Positions 43,529 to 51,969 of a stretch of 64,000 nucleotides of DNA are shown piece after piece. The position numbers were made by a program, and so were the translations under genes. Source of the stretch: JAJFJD01 sp965228695 (GTDB taxonomy: Bacteria > Pseudomonadota > Alphaproteobacteria > UBA8366). Under the pieces are notes generated by a model. That model made no database searches, was not told the DNA's origin, and worked only from the letters and a program-made list of their open reading frames with translations. The DNA lies in the NCBI GenBank assembly GCA_965228695.1, contig CBDDIB010000002.1:2542001-2606000 (forward strand), written 5' to 3'. Position 1 is the stretch's first letter. The number at the start of each line of letters is the position of its first letter.

Positions 43529-45615
43529 TCCGGTATCGTCTCGGTATCGATATCGGCGGCACCTTCACGGATATCGTTCTGCTCGGCGAGGACGGGGTGG
43601 TTCACACCAAGAAGATCCTCTCGACGCCGGACGACTACAGCCTTGCCATCGAGGAGGGGACGCGGGCGCTCCTGACGGAAACCGGAATTGCAGCCGAAAC
43701 GATCGCCGAGGTGTCGCACGGCACGACGGTGGCGACCAACGCCATCATCGAACGCAAGGGCGTGCGCGTCGCGCTGGTCACCACGCAAGGCTTCCGCGAC
43801 ATTCTGGAGATCGCCCGCTATCGCGCACCGCAGCTTTACGACGTGTATTTCCGCAAACCCGAGCCGCTCGTCGAGCGCCGGCTGCGATTTCAGGTGCCGG
43901 AGCGGATGACCGCCAACGGCGAGGTGGTCACGCCGCTGGATGCGGAGGCGGTGCACGCCGTGGCCGACACATGCGTCGCGGAAGGCGTGGACGCGGTCGC
44001 CATCTGTTTCATCAACGCCTATGCGAACGGCGCGCATGAGGAAGCGGCGGCGGCGCTGTTCCGGACGCGTCATCCCGATCTGCCGGTCACCGTGTCGAGC
44101 GAATTGGTGCCGCAAATCCAGGAATACGAACGGACCAGCACGACCGTCGTGAATGCCTATATCCGGCCCGTGATCGAACGATACGCGCGAAAACTGGAGG
44201 AACGGCTCAAATCGATCGGTGTTTCGGTTCCGTTGAACATCATGCAGTCGAACGGGGGCGTCCTGCCGGGAGAATTGGCGGCGCGCAAACCGATCTTCAT
44301 TATCGAATCCGGGCCGGCGGCCGGGATCGTCGGCGCGCAGCGCCTCGGCGACCGGCTCGGCCTCGGCGATACCATCGTCTTCGACATGGGCGGCACAACC
44401 GCGAAGGCGTCGATCATCGTCGGCGGCGAGTACGGAACCGCGCCGGAAACCGAGGTCGGCGGCGGCGCGGCGCTCGGGCATCGCATGATCCGGGGCGGCG
44501 GCTATGTGGTCCAGGCGCCGACCATCGACATCGCCGAAGTGGGTGCGGGCGGCGGCAGCATCGCCCGGGTCGATGCGGGCGGCGGCATCCAGGTCGGTCC
44601 ACATAGTGCCGGCGCGGCGCCGGGCCCGGTCTGTTATGGCCAAGGCGGTTCGGAGCCGACGGTCACCGACGCCAATCTGATGCTGGGGTATCTGAACCCG
44701 GATGTCCTGGTCGGCGGCGATCTGGCGCTCGACCGCGACGGGGCCGAACGCGCGGTAACAGAAATCGGCGAGACGCTCGGGCAGTCCGCGACCGACACCG
44801 CCTACGGCATCCATCTCATCGCGAACGCGCGGATGATGCGGGCGCTCAGTGCGGTGTCCTCCGAACGCGGGCTCGATCCGGCGGGGTTCGGGGCGGTCGC
44901 GTTCGGCGGCAACGGCGGCGTGCATGTCTGCGGCTTGGCGGACTCGCTCGGGCTGCCCGAGGTGGTCGTGCCGCCGGCGGCGGGGTTGTTCAGCGCGCTG
45001 GGGCTGATCTTCGCGGACGTGGAACACCAATGCATCCGGGCATACTACCAGCCGATCGATTCCGTGGACCTGGACGCCCTGAACGGGAGCTTCGAGGCCT
45101 TGCGCGCGGAGGCGACCGAGCTTTTGACCGCGGACGGCTATCCGGAGGAACGCCGGACCCTGACCTGTTCGGCCGAGGTGAAATATATCGGGCAGAATGC
45201 GGCGCTGGTGGTGCCGATCGGCCGCTTGCCGATTACGGCCAGCGATCTGGAATCATTGTCCGAAGCCTTCTCCGTGGCGCATGACAAGACGTTCGGGTAC
45301 CGGTCGGACGCGGAACGCCTGCAATTCGTGTCGCTCAAGGTTGTCGGGCGCGGGGTGCCGGATGCGCCGCGCTTGCCCGACGCGGTGCGGGTCGGCAGCG
45401 ATCACGCGGCGTCGATGGCGCACCGGCGGGCGTATTTCGGGCCGGAGCATGGATGGATGGAGACGCCCGTACTCCGCCGCGCCGATTTGGATGGGACGCC
45501 GCGGCCCGGCCCGTTGATCGTCGAGGAATACGACACGACCACGGTGGTGCGGCCGGGATGGGCCGCATCCCGCGATAGTTGGAACAACATTCGGCTGATC
45601 ATCGGCTCCGACTGA
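43525..45615 (+). CDS. hyuA: Hydantoinase A/oxoprolinase family protein (ATPase subunit)
   Basis: A 696-residue subunit with an actin-like ATPase fold. RLGIDIGGTFTDIVLLGEDG at the N-terminus is the phosphate-binding segment, VSHGTTVATNAIIERKG follows, and VFDMGGTTAKASIIVGGEYG is the second phosphate loop. AEVGAGGGSIARVDAGGGIQ and FGGNGGVHVCGLADSLGLPE are typical of this family. It is the partner of the B subunit, phosphorylating the lactam carbonyl during ATP-dependent ring opening. The hydantoin/oxoproline specificity cannot be told apart; a LamB/YcsF-type gene lies 40 kb upstream. Confidence 0.93.
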   Translation: MIRYRLGIDIGGTFTDIVLLGEDGVVHTKKILSTPDDYSLAIEEGTRALLTETGIAAETIAEVSHGTTVATNAIIERKGVRVALVTTQGFRDILEIARYRAPQLYDVYFRKPEPLVERRLRFQVPERMTANGEVVTPLDAEAVHAVADTCVAEGVDAVAICFINAYANGAHEEAAAALFRTRHPDLPVTVSSELVPQIQEYERTSTTVVNAYIRPVIERYARKLEERLKSIGVSVPLNIMQSNGGVLPGELAARKPIFIIESGPAAGIVGAQRLGDRLGLGDTIVFDMGGTTAKASIIVGGEYGTAPETEVGGGAALGHRMIRGGGYVVQAPTIDIAEVGAGGGSIARVDAGGGIQVGPHSAGAAPGPVCYGQGGSEPTVTDANLMLGYLNPDVLVGGDLALDRDGAERAVTEIGETLGQSATDTAYGIHLIANARMMRALSAVSSERGLDPAGFGAVAFGGNGGVHVCGLADSLGLPEVVVPPAAGLFSALGLIFADVEHQCIRAYYQPIDSVDLDALNGSFEALRAEATELLTADGYPEERRTLTCSAEVKYIGQNAALVVPIGRLPITASDLESLSEAFSVAHDKTFGYRSDAERLQFVSLKVVGRGVPDAPRLPDAVRVGSDHAASMAHRRAYFGPEHGWMETPVLRRADLDGTPRPGPLIVEEYDTTTVVRPGWAASRDSWNNIRLIIGSD

Positions 45616-45631
45616 TCGGCCCGGCAGGCGC

Positions 45632-46321
45632 TCACTCTTTCAACAAGAGATCGGTCAGGGCATCGGGCATGCTGAGCATGGGATAGTGCCCGGTATCCAG
45701 TTCGTGCCACGTGGCCTTGAGTGTTTCGGCCGTCCGCCGTTGATGCGCCTCGCCGGGGTTCACGGCCTGCGGGCAGTAGATGACGGACGCCTTCCAGTCC
45801 CGGTTCCAGAAATCTTCCAGAATGACGGGCTGCTCGAAGACCGCGATCGGGTGGAGGGTCGATCGCTCGGCGGCCCAATCCGCAAGGGCGGGATCGAGCC
45901 CGCCGAGCAATTTTTCCCGGCGTTCTTCGCGCGTCGGGCCGGTCGCCGCGTCGGTTTCAATGCTGTTCGGGCCTTTCACGATATCGCGGATCTTTTCGCC
46001 ATGCATCAGCGCTAGAGCGTCCACAAAAACCAGCCGGGCGATCCGGTCTCTTACCAGCGTCGCTGTCTTCGCCGCGACCATCCCGCCGGCGGAGGTGCCG
46101 ACCAGAACGACGTCGTCCAGGTCTTCGGACCACAGGAATCCGGCTACTTCTTCCGCCTGCGTCTCGGTGGTGATGCCCGGTCGAATCTGCGCCGCGCGCT
46201 CGCCGCATCCGTCGAGACTCGGGGCAAAAACCGTGCGGCCTTGCTCCCGCAGCCGATTGGCGACCGGTTTCCAGATCCAACCGCCTTGATAGGCGCCGTG
46301 CAGCAAAAGGAATGTGGTCAC
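45632..46321 (-). CDS. Alpha/beta hydrolase family protein
   Basis: A 229-residue small esterase-like hydrolase. TFLLLHGAYQGGWIWKPVAN carries the oxyanion-hole HGAYQG, GTSAGGMVAAKTA is the nucleophile elbow with Ser, and the C-terminal ELDTGHYPMLSMPDAL contains the His. It resembles the methyl-salicylate-esterase/salicylate-binding type of alpha/beta hydrolases. It converges with hyuA and precedes nothing obvious; function is open. Confidence 0.85.
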   Translation of the reverse strand: MTTFLLLHGAYQGGWIWKPVANRLREQGRTVFAPSLDGCGERAAQIRPGITTETQAEEVAGFLWSEDLDDVVLVGTSAGGMVAAKTATLVRDRIARLVFVDALALMHGEKIRDIVKGPNSIETDAATGPTREERREKLLGGLDPALADWAAERSTLHPIAVFEQPVILEDFWNRDWKASVIYCPQAVNPGEAHQRRTAETLKATWHELDTGHYPMLSMPDALTDLLLKE

Positions 46322-46361
46322 GGAATTTGTCCTTATTGTTCTTGCGTCATGACGGGATGGG

Positions 46362-47063
46362 TTATCGAATTCGGCTGTAGTCCATCGGCCGCATCAACAC
46401 GCTGTCCACATGCTCGGTTGTTTCGATCCAATCGGTCTTGAGAAGGCGGACGAGGGCAGGGTCCTGCTCCTGGACCTCGCGCCAGCGCTGCCACGCCGCC
46501 ATGTCCGGGAAACGCCGAAGTTCCACGCTCCGGTGCGATCCGGCATTCGTCGTGCCGGGGCCGATGACCGTATCGAAAAAGGCGATGAGCGAGCCGCCCT
46601 CACGCTCGAGTGCCGGTGCGACCTGGTCGAAATACAGCGCGTGATGCTCGGCGGTTCGATGCGGCCGCAGATAGATTATGCGCTGTTCGATAAAATTCCG
46701 CGGTTCGCCGCGCACGTCGTCGAAGTCGGGCCATTCGGCGGGAAACCCCGGCGACTCGTCCACCAATTCCAAAATCGCCGTATCGACGAAATCGTTGTTG
46801 GGGTACACGTTCTCCACTTGGCCGTTGCGGAAGTTCGAGTCCTGGGTGGCGCGTTTCCGATGCTGTTCCCAGCTGGCGAGACTATCGTGTTCACGGAGCT
46901 GCCAGATGGCCGAACCCGTCTCGGCGCCGATCCAAATCTCCCATGCGCCGACCAGCCGCGAACCAAGATCATCCAACGCATCCAACGATACACGTTGGAA
47001 CTGTTCGTGGCGCTTTTCGAGCCGGCCGCTGCGGCAAATCACGAGACGGTGTTGGTAGATCAA
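46362..47063 (-). CDS. NIPSNAP family-like protein
   Basis: A 233-residue protein of two ferredoxin-like NIPSNAP repeats. The first half reads IYQHRLVICRSGRLEKRHEQ, then GSRLVGAWEIWIGAETGSAI; the second repeats RIIYLRPHRTAEHHALYFDQ. Such proteins are found in bacteria as small stress or carboxylate-binding proteins of unclear role. No ATG fits; a TTG at 47063 preceded by GGAAG matches the usual NIPSNAP beginning (MIYQHRL...), whereas the longer frame upstream is unlike protein. Divergent from the LLM oxidoreductase gene. Confidence 0.65.
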   Translation of the reverse strand: MIYQHRLVICRSGRLEKRHEQFQRVSLDALDDLGSRLVGAWEIWIGAETGSAIWQLREHDSLASWEQHRKRATQDSNFRNGQVENVYPNNDFVDTAILELVDESPGFPAEWPDFDDVRGEPRNFIEQRIIYLRPHRTAEHHALYFDQVAPALEREGGSLIAFFDTVIGPGTTNAGSHRSVELRRFPDMAAWQRWREVQEQDPALVRLLKTDWIETTEHVDSVLMRPMDYSRIR

Positions 47064-47227
47064 TTCGCTGCTTCCGCAGTTTCTTTGGATTCGACCGATG
47101 CTATCACGGGACCTGCGCAACCGCGAAAACCGGGCCGCGTTTCGGTAAAAGCGCGGTTGTGCGGTAGAGTGGTTGCTACAATCGAAAACAGGGTCGCCGC
47201 CGCCAACGAACAAGGAGACGAATTGAC

Positions 47228-48397
47228 ATGATCAAGCGTTTCTCGTCGCTCTATGCCGGTCACGTCGATTTCGAGGAATCGGGCCAGAACGCCGACCCGG
47301 TCAACGACCGGCGGTATCCGAACGAACACTTGGCGACCGTATTCGACAAGAGCGAGGCCTTGGCCCGCTGCATGGACGAACACGGCTATCACACCTTGTG
47401 GTTCGCCGAGCATCATTTTCAGCACGAGGGCTACGAGGTCATCCCCAACATCCCGATGCTGGGCGTGCATCTCGCGCATCTCACCAAGACCCTTCGATTC
47501 GGCTGCGGCTTCAACATCACGCCGATGTGGCACCCGCTGCGTCTGGCCGAGGATTTCGCCGTCGCCGATATCCTGAGCAAGGGGCGGGTCACCTTCGGCG
47601 TCGGCCGCGGCTATCACACACGCGAGGTCGAGACGCTGGGTGGGCCGCTGCTGGATGCAGAGGCGAACCGGGACATCTTCGAGGAACAAGTCGACATCCT
47701 CTTCAAGGCGTTCCACGAGGAATCCTTCTCCCATAAGGGCAAGTACTACACGTTGCCGCCCGAGGTGCCGTATCGCGGATACGACCTGAAGGAGATCAGT
47801 CTCGTGCCGCGCCCGCTCAGTCAGCCGGTCGAGTGCTGGCAGCCGGTGGTCAGCGCGCAGGATCGCGGCCTCGACTTCATGATGAAGCATGGCATCAAGG
47901 GCATTATCGGCGGCGGTTCGGCCCTGATGGCGGACAAGTCGATCCATGCCTTCCAGGCGGCGCATCAACGCGCGGGCATCGACGCGAAACTCGGAGAGAA
48001 CCTTTGCTTCGGGATTTCCTTTCACCTGGCGCCCACGCATGAGCAGGCGATCCGCGAGGCGCGTCCCTATTACGAGGAACATGCCAAGATGTTCGGGCCG
48101 CTCGGCTTCCTCGGGCCGCTCGAGAAATCACAGATCGAGGCGCTTGGCCGGCGCGGTGGCATCGACAATGCCGGCATCGCGACGCTGGAAGACGCTTGCG
48201 CCAACGGCGCGTGGTATTGCGGGCCGCCGGAGGGTTTCGTCGAGTTCCTGCAGGAGATCAGCGAGAAGTATCCCGGCGTCGAGGATGTGAACGTGCAGTC
48301 GGCGATGGGCACGCCTCAAACCGTCATGATCGAGCAGCTCGAATGGTTTGCGCGCGACGTGATGCCCAAGGTGAAGCCGGCGCAAGCCGCCGCCTAA
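47228..48397 (+). CDS. LLM class flavin-dependent oxidoreductase (second)
   Basis: A 389-residue luciferase-like monooxygenase, only distantly similar to the one at 3225. YHTLWFAEHHFQHEGYEVIP (the WFAEHH motif), LRFGCGFNITPMWHPLRLAE, RVTFGVGRGYHTREVETLGG and FLQEISEKYPGVEDVNVQ are characteristic of the alkanal monooxygenase-like branch. AACAAGGAGAC precedes the ATG at 47228. It overlaps the convergent enoyl-CoA hydratase by four bases. Substrate unknown. Confidence 0.92.
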   Translation: MIKRFSSLYAGHVDFEESGQNADPVNDRRYPNEHLATVFDKSEALARCMDEHGYHTLWFAEHHFQHEGYEVIPNIPMLGVHLAHLTKTLRFGCGFNITPMWHPLRLAEDFAVADILSKGRVTFGVGRGYHTREVETLGGPLLDAEANRDIFEEQVDILFKAFHEESFSHKGKYYTLPPEVPYRGYDLKEISLVPRPLSQPVECWQPVVSAQDRGLDFMMKHGIKGIIGGGSALMADKSIHAFQAAHQRAGIDAKLGENLCFGISFHLAPTHEQAIREARPYYEEHAKMFGPLGFLGPLEKSQIEALGRRGGIDNAGIATLEDACANGAWYCGPPEGFVEFLQEISEKYPGVEDVNVQSAMGTPQTVMIEQLEWFARDVMPKVKPAQAAA

Positions 48398-49209
48398 GGC
48401 GAGCGTTCCTTCGTCAGCGTTTCCCAGTCATAGAGCGGCGGTTCCTTGTCCTTGAACCGGCGCACGGCTTCGCGGTGGAAGTCGGTGTCCCGCACCAGGC
48501 TTTGGCCCATCGCTTCCATTTCCATCAGGGTTCGGAAGTCCTGGTTGAAGGATTGGTTCAGGATGTTCTTGGAGACGCCGATGGCGGTCGTCGAGGCTTG
48601 GCATAAGCGGCCGGCCAGTTCGCGGGCTTCTTCCATCGCGCTATCCTGGCCTACCGTGTCCAGGATTAGCCCAATCTCCTTCGCTTCCTCGCCGTAGACG
48701 CGGCGGCCGGTGTAGATCAGTTCCCGCGCGCGCTGCAGGCCGACCAACCGGGGCAGGAGGTAGAACCCGGCCCAATCCGGCACGAGGCCGATCCGAGCGA
48801 AGGCCTGGGTGAAGAAAGCGCGCGGCGTGGCGAGGACGAAGTCGGCGAGCAGAGCCAGATTGCATCCCGCCCCGGCGGCCGCGCCGTCGACGAGGCTGAT
48901 GACCGGCACTTCCACATGCAGCAAGTCATAGATCAGGTTATGGCCGAGGCGCATGCGCTTGCGCTGGTCGATCCCTGTCACCGCCTTGCTGCCCATGTTC
49001 TTGACGTCGCCGCCCGCGCAGAAAGCCCCCTCCGCACCGGTCAGGATGACCGCCTTCACGTCCTCTCCCGCCGATTCCTTGATGATCTCGAACGCCTTTT
49101 TCAAATCCGCCCGCATCTCTAGGCTCAGGGCGTTTCGGGCTTCCGGGCGGTTCAAGGTGACCGTCGCGATATGGTCCTTCACCTCGAACAGGATGTGCTG
49201 GTAGGTCAT
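48394..49209 (-). CDS. Enoyl-CoA hydratase/isomerase family protein
   Basis: A 271-residue crotonase-fold enzyme. TLNRPEARNALSLEMRADL and ILTGAEGAFCAGGDVKNMG form the first oxyanion-hole region; LVDGAAAGAGCNLALLADFV the second; RIGLVPDWAGFYLLPRLVGL contains the position of one catalytic Glu, which here appears as Asp or Trp context rather than a clear Glu. The exact activity (hydratase, isomerase or thioesterase-like) is therefore uncertain. The gene is divergent from the gamma-glutamyltransferase gene. Confidence 0.9.
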   Translation of the reverse strand: MTYQHILFEVKDHIATVTLNRPEARNALSLEMRADLKKAFEIIKESAGEDVKAVILTGAEGAFCAGGDVKNMGSKAVTGIDQRKRMRLGHNLIYDLLHVEVPVISLVDGAAAGAGCNLALLADFVLATPRAFFTQAFARIGLVPDWAGFYLLPRLVGLQRARELIYTGRRVYGEEAKEIGLILDTVGQDSAMEEARELAGRLCQASTTAIGVSKNILNQSFNQDFRTLMEMEAMGQSLVRDTDFHREAVRRFKDKEPPLYDWETLTKERSP

Positions 49210-49431
49210 GGGAGAAATCTCACTTTATTATTTTCTGCGCCAAATAGCGTGTTGGTGGCGGCAGTGTAAACGACAATGCAAGCGACGTTAATTCGGCGGA
49301 AATCCGGCCGCTGCGAGGCGGGCTCAGAAATAATTGTCCTCCGCAATTGGCTTCGACGCCGATGATGGTACTGTCAGGGATCGGCGCCGCGATGCCGACT
49401 CTCACCGCCGATACACCTCAACCGAAAAGCA

Positions 49432-51303
49432 ATGACCATGAATGCCGACGAAATCGAATACTTGTTTCGGGGTAGCGGAACCCCGCCGAGCAAAGTCCTG
49501 CCGGGGGAGCCGCCGTTTTCGACGCGCCCCGTCATCAGCGGCACCTTCGGCATGGTCGCCGCCACGCATTGGTTGGGTACGGCCGCGGGGATGTCGATCC
49601 TCGAGAAAGGCGGCAATGCGTTCGACGCGGCGGTCGCAACCGGCTTTACGCTGCAGGTGGTCGAACCCAGCATGGCGGGGCCGGGCGGCGACGTGCCGAT
49701 CATCCTGTATGACGCAAAAACCGACAGTGTGAGATCGATCTGCGGCCAGGGTGTCGCCCCGGCCGCCGCCACGGTCGACGCGTATCGCGGTTTGGGGCTC
49801 GATATCATGCCAGGTGCGGGCTTGCTGCCGCTGGTCGTGCCCGGCGCATTCGACGCATTCATGTTGATGCTGCGTGATTGGGGAAGTTTGCGGGTGCGCG
49901 ACGTGCTCGAACCCGCCATCGGTCACGCGCGAAACGGATATCCGATCGCGGCCCGCGTCGTCGCGACGATCGATGCCCTGAAGGATCTGTTCGTCGAGCA
50001 TTGGCCGAGCTCGGCGGCGGTCTATTGCCCGGACGGCAACGTCCCGAAACCGAACCAACTCTTCGCGAACCCGGTCCTGGCGGATACGTTCGAGCGGATC
50101 GTGCGGGAAGCCGAAGCCGCGGGCGGCGGTCGCGAGCAGCAGATCGAAGCGGCGCGCAACGCGTTCTACCGCGGCTTCGTCGCCGAAAGTATCGACAGTT
50201 TCTGCCGCGACAACGAAATTCTCGACACGTCGGGCCGCAAGCATGCCGGATTTCTGCGCGGCGGCGATCTCGCGTCCTGGTCGGCCAGCGTCGAAATACC
50301 GCTTTCGCTCGATTACGGCGACTACACCGTTTTCAAATGCGGGCCGTGGAGCCAGGGGCCGGTTTTCCTGCAGCAGCTTGCGTTGCTACGCGGCTTCGAT
50401 CTCGATGCGATGGACCCGAACGGCGCCGAGTTTGTCCATTTGGTTGCCGAATGCACGAAACTCGCCTTTGCCGACCGCGAGAAATTCTATGGCGATCCGG
50501 ATTTCGTCGACGTACCGGTCGAGACGTTGCTGTCCGAGGAGTATAACGCGGCGCGGCGCGGCCTGATCGGCGACATGGCGTCGGACGCGATTCGCCCGGG
50601 CGTCATTCCGGGGCACGGCGGTCCGGTGGTCTACGGGCTTGCGGATGGGCGGCGCTACACCGTGGCGGAGGATGGTACGCCATCACCCTTGACGGAATCC
50701 GCGCCGGCTGTGTCGATTGCGACCGGAGATACGGTGCATCTGGACGTGGCCGACCGGTTCGGAAATCTGGTGTCGGTCACGCCGAGCGGCGGCTGGCTGC
50801 GCAGTTCCCCGACGATTCCGGACCTCGGCTTCGCCTTGTCGAACCGAGGTCAGATCTTCACGCTCGAGGACGGCACGCCGGGCGGGCTCGCGCCGGGCAA
50901 GCGCCCCCGCACGACTTTGAGTCCCGGATTTGCGATGCGGGGCGGCAAGCCTTATATGGCCTTCGGCACGCCCGGCGCCGACCGGCAGGACCAATGGGCG
51001 TTGCAGTTCTTTTTGCGGCACGTCCATCACGGCAAGAATTTACAAGAATCGGTCGACGCGCCAAGTTTCAACACGTCGCATTTCCCGGGATCGTTCTATC
51101 CGAAGCGCGCCGAGTTGCGCTCGCTCGCCGTCGAAGGCCGCTTCTCCGATGTTGTGGTGGAAGACCTGCGGCGGCGGGGGCATGACGTTTCCCACGGCGA
51201 TGATTGGTCCCAGGGCCGGATGTGCGTGGTCGCGCAGGATGGCGATTTGCTGAAGGCGGCAGCCACCGCACGGTTCATGCAGGGATACGCCTTCGGCCGC
51301 TGA
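49432..51303 (+). CDS. Gamma-glutamyltransferase family (Ntn) hydrolase
   Basis: A 623-residue protein of the gamma-glutamyltranspeptidase family. GTFGMVAATHWLGTAAGMSI, FDAAVATGFTLQVVEPSMAG and GPGGDVPIILYD are N-terminal family blocks. The autoprocessing/nucleophile site is T434 in ATGDTVHLDVADRFGNLVSV (the TxH pattern), with FNTSHFPG and GRFSDVVVEDL later. No signal peptide is visible, unlike the secreted E. coli enzyme, so a cytosolic acylase-type member (for example cephalosporin or N-acyl amino acid acylase-like) is possible. ATG 49432. Confidence 0.88.
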   Translation: MTMNADEIEYLFRGSGTPPSKVLPGEPPFSTRPVISGTFGMVAATHWLGTAAGMSILEKGGNAFDAAVATGFTLQVVEPSMAGPGGDVPIILYDAKTDSVRSICGQGVAPAAATVDAYRGLGLDIMPGAGLLPLVVPGAFDAFMLMLRDWGSLRVRDVLEPAIGHARNGYPIAARVVATIDALKDLFVEHWPSSAAVYCPDGNVPKPNQLFANPVLADTFERIVREAEAAGGGREQQIEAARNAFYRGFVAESIDSFCRDNEILDTSGRKHAGFLRGGDLASWSASVEIPLSLDYGDYTVFKCGPWSQGPVFLQQLALLRGFDLDAMDPNGAEFVHLVAECTKLAFADREKFYGDPDFVDVPVETLLSEEYNAARRGLIGDMASDAIRPGVIPGHGGPVVYGLADGRRYTVAEDGTPSPLTESAPAVSIATGDTVHLDVADRFGNLVSVTPSGGWLRSSPTIPDLGFALSNRGQIFTLEDGTPGGLAPGKRPRTTLSPGFAMRGGKPYMAFGTPGADRQDQWALQFFLRHVHHGKNLQESVDAPSFNTSHFPGSFYPKRAELRSLAVEGRFSDVVVEDLRRRGHDVSHGDDWSQGRMCVVAQDGDLLKAAATARFMQGYAFGR

Positions 51304-51309
51304 GCGGTT

Positions 51310-51807
51310 CTACGTGCCGATTATGTCGCGGAAATGCTGGAACGAGCCCAGCCAGAACCACGCGATCTTTCCCTCGTCGACCTGCGCGCCGACGGCCCGA
51401 TGCTGCATACCCACACGGAACGAGAAGATCGGCTCGGTCGGGTGAATTTGCTTGAACCGCAGGCTCGGGTGGTTGGGGTTTTCCTTCCAAAGCGTGTAGT
51501 TGCTTTCCGCCAGCTTGCGGATGTCGGCCGGAAGATCGTCGAAATTGCGCCAGTACGAGTCTTCGCGGAGGAAGGCGTCATGGCTGAGCGAAACGAATCC
51601 GACGGACAGCGGACGGCGCATCTTCCTGTATCGTTTCGTCGCCCGAGCGGCTTCTTTTTCCAGCCAGGCGCGCGCCTCCGGCGAGGCGATGAGCTTGTCC
51701 CACTCAGTTTTGTCTTCGACCCGCGCGAGGATTTCATACGCGATCCGGTCGCGGTCCTCCGAGGGTAGGGTCTTCAAGGCTTCGAACGCCTGTTCCAGGA
51801 GTTTCAC
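51310..51807 (-). CDS. Apparent antitoxin-toxin fusion (RelB-like N-terminus, RelE/ParE-like C-terminus)
   Basis: One 165-codon frame that looks like a type II toxin-antitoxin pair joined together. Residues 1-57 (EQAFEALKTLPSEDRDRIAY, EILARVEDKTEWDKLIASPE) read like a small antitoxin helix bundle. Residues 84-165 (NFDDLPADIRKLAESNYTLW, NPNHPSLRFKQI, FSFRVGMQHRAVGAQ, IAWFWLGSFQHFRDII) follow the RelE/ParE-type toxin pattern. The linker is basic. In another frame the linker would give a stop overlapping an ATG (ATGA), which may be the relic of two separate genes. It could be a genuine fusion or a decayed locus. Confidence 0.6.
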   Translation of the reverse strand: MKLLEQAFEALKTLPSEDRDRIAYEILARVEDKTEWDKLIASPEARAWLEKEAARATKRYRKMRRPLSVGFVSLSHDAFLREDSYWRNFDDLPADIRKLAESNYTLWKENPNHPSLRFKQIHPTEPIFSFRVGMQHRAVGAQVDEGKIAWFWLGSFQHFRDIIGT

Positions 51808-51969
51808 GGTTGCCGCCTATCCTGAGGGTTTGGGGCGATTGCGATCATATGCGCCCCCTCCGACCGGTTCTATCCCAGCCTTGGCGTGACGGCAATCCGG
51901 CGGCCTTCGCCGAAATGCGCTACGCTGAGCACGTCGCGCCTTGGGGGCAGAATAACGCGGAATAAGAAA

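Noticed and set aside
43249..45030. 593-codon minus-strand frame opposite hyuA
   Set aside because: Arg/His/Asp-rich translation typical of antisense to high-GC coding sequence; hyuA is clearly the real gene.
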